From Cerasicoccus frondis (GTDB taxonomy: Bacteria; Verrucomicrobiota; Verrucomicrobiia; Opitutales; Cerasicoccaceae): a stretch of 64,000 nucleotides of DNA. The position numbers and the translations under genes were made by a program. Below the pieces are notes generated by a model. That model saw only the letters and a program-made list of their open reading frames with translations. It was not told the DNA's origin and did no database searches. The stretch covers positions 203,246-267,245 of the forward strand of contig JAVDPC010000003.1 of the NCBI GenBank assembly GCA_031296915.1, given 5' to 3'. Position 1 is the stretch's first letter. Each line of letters starts with the position of its first letter. Below are positions 54,435 through 62,300 of the stretch, piece after piece.

Positions 54435-54997
54435 ATGGAAACTCGGGGACGCAATGTAACAAAGATTGATCTAAAGGTAGAGGAGCTTGAGTATCTTCAT
54501 AGTCTTCTTCGTCGCCGCAATTTGCCTCAGGACTAATCGCATCGTGCTCGTGTGCTGATGCGGATGCATGAGGGCTATGACAACAAGACCATAGCTGAGG
54601 AAGCGGACGTATGCGCTCACGCGGTGAGTTCTTGGTCTTCCTGCGCGAAGTGGAAAAGTCGCTGCTGGAACGCACCAATGAAGGCCCATACCAGATGCAT
54701 CTCATCATGGGCAACTACGTCACGTATAAAGTCTCAAAAGTAAGTGCCTAGTTGGCAAAACGTCTCATTGGCACGTTCACTTCACGCCTATATACAAGTT
54801 CGTGGCTTAACGATTCTTCGGCATCATATTACCTACAAACAGATGCGCAGAGCTTCGTCCAACAGTCTCAAATCGCTCAGAGATACAATCGAAGTATTTA
54901 TCAAAAATATAACGAACAGCCAAAACAATATAAGTGGACCTCTGACGCAAACCTGACCCTCGGTACGGTCCAGCACTTATCGAATGAACTTCACTGA
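54435..54997 (+). pseudogene. IS630-family transposase remnant
   Basis: Pieces of an IS630 transposase can be followed through frame changes: an N-terminal HTH part (IDLKVEELEYLHSLLRRRNL, an in-frame stop, then RARVLMRMHEGYDNKTIAEE), a jump to the C-terminal DDE part (EFLVFLREVEKSLLE, MHLIMGNYVTYKVSKV), a stop, and the tail (YNEQPKQYKWTSDANLTLG). Much of the catalytic core is deleted. It borders the truncated acyltransferase gene, so its insertion may have caused that truncation. Confidence 0.75.
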
Positions 54998-55028
54998 CAC
55001 CACACTGTTTTGATACTGACTTGACAGC

Positions 55029-56183
55029 TTGGCTACGAGCGGCGCGATGCTTATTATTTATGCATCCAGTCCTCAGATGGGAGTGGCTGGCAAGTTCCTC
55101 TCGCTGTCGCCAATCGTGTTTATTGGCGAAATATCCTACTCGCTCTATCTCTGGCACTGGCCGTTGATCGTTATCAGCAAAACGGTCGATGATTTTAACC
55201 CGCTGATGATCTTTGCGCTATCGCTGGTTCTTGCTACTATTTCTTACCTGCTCATAGAGCAACGAAACCGTTTTCTGGCCAATCGACCATTCGCTGTGAC
55301 GGCTGGCGTGATGGCGTCAGTGATGTGTATTTCCCTGATATTGCCGTTTACTTTAAAGCGGGATGGACGCCCATGTGAGATTCCGGTAATTGCATACAAC
55401 CTTGATTTGAGTCCGCAAATCTACGAGTCGGTGATGTTTGAAGGACATTATGGCGACTACCTGCAGGGCTTGTTGCTCAATGATATAGATGATGGTGAGC
55501 GTCTCGACGTGTTGTTGTTGGGAGACAGCCACGCTATGATGAATTTTCCTGCCATTCGAGCGGCGACCCAAGCTGAAGACTTGACCTTTGCCTATTATGG
55601 AGCGCTTGGCGCGACATCGCCTTTCTTGGTCGAACCGGACAGCAATCCGTCAACATACTATTTTTCTGGTTGGACTCCAACACAGCGGTTGGAATTTGAT
55701 GAAGCGCGTATTGCATTTGTAGAGATATATCAACCGCGTGTGATTTTCCTCGGTGGGCGTTGGGAAGCAGAGCTCTATCGTCATCAGGAAAAGGGCTTTA
55801 AGAGGCATTTAGATGCGCTTTTTGCTGTTCTGAAGGATTCGAACGTCATCATTGTAGGTCAGCCGCCAATTCTGCCTTTTGGTGATGCCGGTTTTCATGA
55901 TACTTCATTTGATCTACCGCTTTGGAGAAGGACGGATGAGCATAAGTGGAGCAAGGAGACTCGCAAGCGGGTGAATCAAATGCTGGCAGACTTTGCGTCT
56001 GCTAATTCGAATTGCTATTTTGTGTCTCTTGAAGAATACCATGAGCGTGACGGAGGATTGCATTTCATCGAAGGAGAACAACTTCTCTACACCGATGAAG
56101 ACCACCTTAGCCAATTTGGATCGATGAAGCATCAGGCTGATTTTCAGAAGATGTTGCGAGACTGTTTGCATGGAACGCAGTAG
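55029..56183 (+). pseudogene. 5'-truncated acyltransferase-3 / SGNH protein (OafA-like)
   Basis: The 384-codon frame begins inside the membrane domain of an acyltransferase-3 protein (SPIVFIGEISYSLYLWHWPL, YLLIEQRNRFLANRP) and continues into a periplasmic SGNH hydrolase-like domain (VLLLGDSHAMMNFPAIR near residue 170, and a late EDHLSQFGSMKHQ with the Asp-x-x-His pair). Full-length relatives have about 600-650 residues; roughly the first 250 are missing. The frame starts at a TTG next to the IS630 remnant. It probably once O-acetylated a surface polysaccharide. Whether the stub is expressed is unknown. Confidence 0.75.
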
Positions 56184-56276
56184 CCGAATGACCAGGCTGC
56201 ACTCGGCGACGGTTTCACGCTTGACCCAGGCTTCCGGAAATGCGTGAGGCCCGACTGGTGATGCTTCGACGGCTTG

Positions 56277-56960
56277 TTAAATGATGCTAACCAGCGCGGC
56301 GATGATCACCGTAAACAAACCTGAGAAGATCATGATCAGACTGGCGATAACGCCTTCCTCAGTCCCGAGTTCGGTTGCTTTGGCGACTCCCGCTCCATGG
56401 GCGCCCATGCCAAACAATGCGCCTCGTGCGAAGACGGACTGTACGGGCAGGTGGCTTAACACGATTTCGCCAACGGCGGCTCCGAAGAGCCCGGTCAGCG
56501 CGGTGAATACGGCGGTGAGCTCCGGGATGCCACCCAGGCGGGAGGAAACATCCATTGCCAAAGGGGTGGTGATGGAGCGGGGGAGCAGGCTGGCGCGTAA
56601 CTCCGGACTTAGGTTAAATGCTGAAGCGAGCCCCCATGAGCTGGTTATCGCCAATAGACTGCCAGCAATGACCCCAATGCCTATCAGTGGCCAATGCTGC
56701 CTTATCGTTTCTCGCTGACGGTGAATCGGGATGGCAAAGGCGACGGTCGCGGGGCCTAGTAGCCAGACCAGCCAGTGCGTCCCCTGCAAGTAGTCATGAT
56801 AGGATGCCCGGAGCGCGATAATTGAAGCGCCGCAAACGAGCCAGGTGATTAACATCGGAGAACTCCACCATTGTTGAAACTTACCATGTAGTCGCCGAGC
56901 CGCCAGGTAAGTGACCAGAGTGCCGACACACCAAAAGACAGCTTTAGCAAGCGGCGACAT
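56277..56960 (-). CDS. lrgB: LrgB/CidB family protein
   Basis: A 227-residue membrane protein of the LrgB family, with the signature SLLPRSITTPLAMDVSSRLG and GALFGMGAHGAGVAKATELG. It overlaps the end of the LrgA-like gene by 17 bp and is encoded with it. The pair is linked to holin/antiholin-like functions or pyruvate/glycolate transport in other bacteria; which applies here is not known. Confidence 0.88.
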   Translation of the reverse strand: MSPLAKAVFWCVGTLVTYLAARRLHGKFQQWWSSPMLITWLVCGASIIALRASYHDYLQGTHWLVWLLGPATVAFAIPIHRQRETIRQHWPLIGIGVIAGSLLAITSSWGLASAFNLSPELRASLLPRSITTPLAMDVSSRLGGIPELTAVFTALTGLFGAAVGEIVLSHLPVQSVFARGALFGMGAHGAGVAKATELGTEEGVIASLIMIFSGLFTVIIAALVSII

Positions 56961-57354
56961 GGCGGATGCGGAAACCGAGTTCTACTACGCAGGCGGTGCC
57001 GACCATGACGATGATCGTGCTGATGACGACCGCCGCCACGAGCTTGAGACCCAGCGGACTGAGTAGCTCCGGATGATCAACCAGCGCCAACATGGCTGGC
57101 ACAAAAAATAGCATGAGGTGATTCAGCAACCCATCCGCGCCATGCTCCAGCCAATCCAAGGGAAGAATTTTGCGCTCCAGCATGAACCAGAGGAGGATGA
57201 GTCCCAGGAGACTGCCTGGAATGGGCAGGTGCAGCCATGCTGCAAGGTGTTGGGACAAGCACCAAAATGCAATCAACGCCGCGACTTGGAGCAGTTGCCG
57301 AGTCGAAAAGCTTAAGTGACAGGTTGATGCTTTTGCTGGATTGGTTGGGTCCAT
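56944..57354 (-). CDS. lrgA: LrgA/CidA family protein
   Basis: A 136-residue membrane protein of the LrgA/CidA holin-like family: PIPGSLLGLILLWFMLERK, then LLNHLMLFFVPAMLALVDHP. ATG 57354 is chosen; ATG 57372 is six codons further up. Transcribed away from the LysR gene. Confidence 0.88.
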   Translation of the reverse strand: MDPTNPAKASTCHLSFSTRQLLQVAALIAFWCLSQHLAAWLHLPIPGSLLGLILLWFMLERKILPLDWLEHGADGLLNHLMLFFVPAMLALVDHPELLSPLGLKLVAAVVISTIIVMVGTACVVELGFRIRHVAAC

Positions 57355-57432
57355 GTTCGCGCATTGTAGCATGTTTCTAAGAATTCCGAAAATGAATTGA
57401 TTGAATACAAAACATGCCTAAAAGGAATGAGT

Positions 57433-58332
57433 ATGGAGTTGCGACATTTAGAGTGTTTAGTCGAGGTGGTGAACCAGGGAAGCTTTTCAGCGGCGGCGAA
57501 AACCATGAATATGACACAGCCAACGGCGAGTAAGGTAATCAGCCAACTGGAGTATGATTGCGGGGCGCGCTTACTCGATCGGCACAAGGAAGGGGTGCGG
57601 ATGACCGATGCCGGCGAACTGGTCTTTAAACGCGCCAAAGTCATGCTAGCTGAGCGGGAGCGCCTAAACGCCGAGCTGGCTGAGCTGCAGGGGCTCGAGA
57701 CGGGTCGTCTGCGGTTGGGCGTCCCACTTTTGGGCAGCAGTATTTTGTTTGCGCCCTTGGTTGCTGAGTATCGCCGCCGCTATCCGGGTATCGAAATCGA
57801 GCTGCGCGAGCATGGCAGCCGTGACCTTGAAGAGCAGGTTCGCAGTGGGGAAATTGAAATGGGCGCTACGCTGGCCCCCATTCCGGATGACTTGGAATGG
57901 CAGCAGGTGATCGATGAGCCATTGGCGGCGCTCTTGCCGCCTGGTCACTCTTTGGCTGAACGGAAAACGATCAAATTCACCCAGCTCACAAAGAGCCCAT
58001 TCATCTTGTTTGAACGGGGCTTCGTGCTGAACGCGATACTCGAGAAAATTTGCCGAAAGCGGGGTGTCGAGCTGGACGTTGCTGCTCGGGGCGCGCATGC
58101 GGATTTCATCATTGCACTGGTCTCGGCGGGGCTGGGCGTTTCCGTGCTTCCGCGTCTGGTGATTGAATCGCGCAACAACCTGTCCGTGCGAACTCCACTC
58201 ATCGTGGACAAGGATCTTCGTTGGAAGCTAGGCTTGATTTGGCGGCGCAATAACACGCTGTCACCCGCAGCAACTCGTTGGTTGGAATTGGTGCGCGAGC
58301 GTTTGCCAGAGCTGGAGCGTCGCACAAGCTAG
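57433..58332 (+). CDS. LysR-family regulator of lrgAB
   Basis: A 299-residue LysR-type regulator. Its HTH is MELRHLECLVEVVNQGSFSA then NMTQPTASKVISQLE; the rest is the usual effector domain. AAGGA six bases before ATG 57433 supports this start over ATG 57397. It is divergent from lrgAB with a 78-bp shared promoter region, the standard arrangement for a LysR regulator and its target; CidR plays this role in staphylococci and bacilli. Confidence 0.85.
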   Translation: MELRHLECLVEVVNQGSFSAAAKTMNMTQPTASKVISQLEYDCGARLLDRHKEGVRMTDAGELVFKRAKVMLAERERLNAELAELQGLETGRLRLGVPLLGSSILFAPLVAEYRRRYPGIEIELREHGSRDLEEQVRSGEIEMGATLAPIPDDLEWQQVIDEPLAALLPPGHSLAERKTIKFTQLTKSPFILFERGFVLNAILEKICRKRGVELDVAARGAHADFIIALVSAGLGVSVLPRLVIESRNNLSVRTPLIVDKDLRWKLGLIWRRNNTLSPAATRWLELVRERLPELERRTS

Positions 58333-58905
58333 TCTATCGAGTAGATAAGCGTTAAGTCGCCATCGAATTGCCTCCTTCGTCAGAACGGATTTCCACTCGG
58401 CCGATCAGGACAGCGTCAATTCCTCGCCGAGGATCTGCCAGTTCCTCGGTTAGGAGTTGCCAGTTCCTCGGGCAGGAATCGCCAGTTCCCTGGGCAGGCA
58501 TCGATAAATGGCCCCCGAAAGAGGCGCCATGAGGTCCGTCAATGAGGGAGCGCCCCGTCAGCCCCGGAAAGTTTCGCCGGTCGAGTTTGCTGGTAATGAC
58601 GTCGAAGGCGTGAAGTATAGCGACAATCGCATCGTCGATGAAAGCATGATTGAGAAGTAACGATTGCCTTACGCTTGCGCGCGAGATTCAATCAGCGCTG
58701 AATCGGCAGCGCATAGCATGGTGATCGCATCCATACCTATCTAATGTTTGCTTCTTGAAAGAAGTGGGTTGTAGCCGAGCAGCTGCTCATCGCGCATATT
58801 GCTAAATTGGGATGTTGGATAACGACCTGCACTGGTTGGCCTGTGGGGTTGTTGTCAGTCAACTCGATTAAAAGGGGGGCAAGCTGCCTCGAAAAGTAGG
58901 ACATT
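58333..58905. other. Intergenic region with a 22-bp tandem repeat
   Basis: No gene with family support is found in this 570-bp stretch. It contains the tandem repeat at 58416-58503 and ends before the immunity-like gene. A minus-strand frame of 80 codons (58737-58979) overlaps that gene and has no support. Confidence 0.5.
58416..58503. repeat. 22-bp tandem repeat, four units
   Basis: Units at 58416, 58438, 58460 and 58482, with the shared core cca(g/a)ttcctcgg--agga. The first unit is the most diverged. The period is not a multiple of three. Confidence 0.75.
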
Positions 58906-59316
58906 CTAAAAACCTTCAATCTGCGTGACCACCTTGTATTCAAGCTCGAACCCGTCACCGCATTTTTTTCGTGAACCAAAAAGATAAACAGTCTGATTTA
59001 TGCCTAGATATTCCGACGTAACTTCGTTTTCTGCTAAACTTTTCTGACTGATAAAAACCATTGGATCGCCATCGAAAAATGGCCAAGAAGGTTCTTGCTC
59101 AACCCAATGAGGAGGCTCATCAACATATTTAAAAGCAGCGCTTAAACGCTTTGTGAGCCAAGCCTCAACTCCCTTGGGCGAGCCCTCTTTTAAAAACTCG
59201 TCATAAATCTTTGCCACGAATGGTTGAGCGTCATCAGAGCTTGCTGAACCTCCAAATTTCTCTGCAAGCGTAATAACTTTTCCATGAAAACGAATCAGTT
59301 CTCTATTTATATTCAT
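58906..59316 (-). CDS. Putative immunity protein for the RHS toxin
   Basis: A 136-residue soluble acidic protein. Its ATG overlaps the toxin's TAA by one base (TAATG), so translation is coupled. Position right behind the nuclease domain, size and composition are those of a polymorphic-toxin immunity protein, but I do not recognise its family. Visible features are a helical first half (SDDAQPFVAKIYDEFLKEG, GVEAWLTKRLSAAFKYV) and a beta-rich end (YLFGSRKKCGDGFELEYKVV). Confidence 0.6.
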   Translation of the reverse strand: MNINRELIRFHGKVITLAEKFGGSASSDDAQPFVAKIYDEFLKEGSPKGVEAWLTKRLSAAFKYVDEPPHWVEQEPSWPFFDGDPMVFISQKSLAENEVTSEYLGINQTVYLFGSRKKCGDGFELEYKVVTQIEGF

Positions 59317-62300
59317 TAGAATGAGTTTGGGCCTTTAATGATCTTTTCCAAGTCGTATCCGAGATGTCTATATTCATCAAGCGCTTCATGCGCCCACGGA
59401 GCTGAAGGCTCTAAATTCCATGGTTCGTGTGCTGTCTGAGATCCGCTTCTTTGCGGAATATTTCTATGATGGATCTCTACTGAAACATCCTTCGTCAAAA
59501 TCTGTCCTGTCTTGCGGTGCTTGACTCTTACCTTGATCTTTGGGGCTTTCCCTTCAAGCATCCGTGCGATATTTGTAGGTGAAAACCTACCAGAAGGATT
59601 CGCCAGTTCCGCTTCACCCAAATTTTCCCAATAGTGTTTGCGATGAGTATTCCATGTCCTCGAATCCCTTGCATTTCGGTCTGCGCGATTCTGTGCCCTC
59701 CATTCCTCCTGGGTAAGATTTCTATTCGCAATACTCTTTGGTTTGTTTGGGACAACCGGCCTAGCCTGGATGACGTCATTAACTTGGCTGATTAGCTTGT
59801 CGTTCCATTTTTTGTTCTTGGCGAGTCTTTGAATCGCGGCGATCGCCTTGAGTTCGTCGTCTGCGTCGGTGACGCCATCGAGGCGCTTGGTGACCATTCG
59901 GATGATCTCGGCGCAATCGGCGGCGGACTGGCTTTGGTTGTGAACCCAGATGCCTGGCGCATCTTCTTGATCAGCAAATGAGTCGGCGACGAAGTAAGTG
60001 TGCCATTGGTCGACCTCGAAGTTGTAGGTGGTGAATGGCGCTTCTTCGGCGAACTCATAGTCGACAGAAAGCGTGATGGCTTCGCCACTGCCGCTCAGGC
60101 GTATGAGTTCGCCTGGTTCGAGATTGCCCATGTCAACCCATTCATCCTGAGTGATCGACCAGATGGGGTGAATCTCCGTGCCCACGATTTCATAGGGCTG
60201 CCCATCAACTGCATACTCGAGATGGACGAGCATGTACGGGTGCGTTTCGAAGGTTTGCAGCACCGTCTGGAATGCTTCCCCACCGCTTTCTTCTGATTTC
60301 GACCAGACTTTCTCGCCCGGTTTGATGTCTTCGATGGGCGTCAGGCCAGCTTCGGAGAGGACCAAAGTTCCGGCGACAAAGCAGGCGTCCATGCGGATGA
60401 GTTCGCTGGCGACATCATCACCTTGACCTGGCAAACGTCTCGCATCGGGCAGGAGCGAGTTGATGCCCTGTGCGCGCCGCGCTTCACCCATGCTGTCGGC
60501 GCGCTCAGAGAGGCGCGCCAAATCAACGAGACCTGCGGTGCTGTCCGCTGCTCGCGACTTCACGAAATTGACCGCCACGCGGGTGCCGCCAAACTGCATG
60601 AAGTCGGCCAGTGGAACGGTGGCCTGCTTGGCCTTGTCTGAGGTCTTTATCGAGTGGGTCGCCGTCTGCGCTGCGTTTTGAGAGCGACGGTAGTATTGCC
60701 CCAGATCCTGCGTCTGCTGGATGGCCGGCATCGAGCGCTTAGCCACCGACATCGCATTGCTCGTGAAGCTGACCCCGCGGCGCGCAAAGTCAACCAAGCC
60801 ACCAACCAGCGGTATGGTGTCCAACGCAAGCCCTGCACCGGCAAATCCATAGTCAAACTTCGAAAGGGGTTCACCGAAAATGATGTCTTTTCCAGTTAAC
60901 AACTCATAGGCATCGGGAACTATCGGCACTAACAGGATCGCGAGCTTGTCGACATTTGCTACAGCAAAAGCGGTGGCGCTGGCATAGGTGTAAACAAAGG
61001 TTTCGAGCTTAGCCTTATTCTTGGCCAACTGGCTATTGTCTGGACCATAAACTATGTCCATCAGGGTGTTGAGTGGGTCCTCCAAGTTGACAATGTTTTC
61101 CGCTGTCAGGGAGAAGCCGCCAGGCTTGGGAGACCATAGGTTTAAGGGACCTCCACCCGAGCTGGCATTGAGGTGGCGAGTCGCCATGCCCATCAGCGCC
61201 ACCGTCTTACCTTGGGCAACTAGGCCATTACTGGAGCGCGTTTCGTAGATAATGCCCTGATAAGGAGTGCGGTTGCCACGGGCCATTACCTTGATCGCCG
61301 CATGCAGGTAGCTAACGTCTCCCCACGTATCGCGCATCCCAACGGTAGTGCGTTGTTTGTTCGTCGGATCAAATCCGCTGTTTATACTCCAACGCAGATC
61401 ATAGACCATCGACATTGCGGTTTCGATAACAGCTTCGGCGCGGCCTTGGATGTAGGAAGGATCTGGAGATACGTTGAAGAAAATGTCCCCGCCCATCGTT
61501 GATCGTAAGTAGCGGGTATCGTCACCAACGTTGACTTGGCCGAGTCCGGATTGGCCAACAAAGCTGCCAACAAGACTCAGTTCACTGCCAGCGAGCAGGA
61601 TATCCCTTGTGCGCTCGGGGCGGTCGGCGAAGCCGCCATGGCGGTTTTGATATTCTGGGGCGGCTACATTGAGGTAGGGGCCCAGGGCGGCCTTGTAAAT
61701 GTAGGGATCGTAGTTTTCAGAAAGGACTGCCCAGCGGCGGAGGTCGGCGATTTCCTGTAGGTAGATATCCGTCAGGTGGAGGGCCATGTAGGCCGTCGCA
61801 ATATTGGTGACGGCGAAGTTGCCGCTGGGATCATGGTAACTGAGTGGATTGTTGTTGGCGTATTGGTATTTGTGGAGCGAGTAGGGGTCGCTGGCAAAAC
61901 CGGCAAAGGGGTCGGCGCTGTGGAAGCGACCAGCGTTGGGATTGTAGTAGCGGGCGCGGAGGTAATAGAGTTCCAGATCGGGGTCGTATTCCTCACCTTG
62001 ATAAAGGCGGCGCGGCTTGAGGCCAATTTGGCGTATCTGGTTGCCGAAGGCGTCGTAGTCGACTTCACCCAGAACCGCTTCGTCATTAACCGCCATGCGG
62101 ACGTTGCCCAGACCGTCTTTGACGTAGCGAGCCAGTCGCCACTCGGGTTCGGGGGTGACGATTTTGCCAGCGCCGTGAACCAGCGACGAACCGTCAAGCG
62201 CCAGCGTCTCGGCAATGGTTGCGCCGCCGCCCCAGATGAGGTGATCGCCAGTGCTGGTACGGGCGTAGGCGGCCGTCTCGCCGGTGGCGATGGCGTCGGC

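Noticed and set aside
58737..58979. 80-codon minus-strand frame overlapping the immunity gene
   Set aside because: No recognisable features, and it overlaps a better supported gene by 74 bp.
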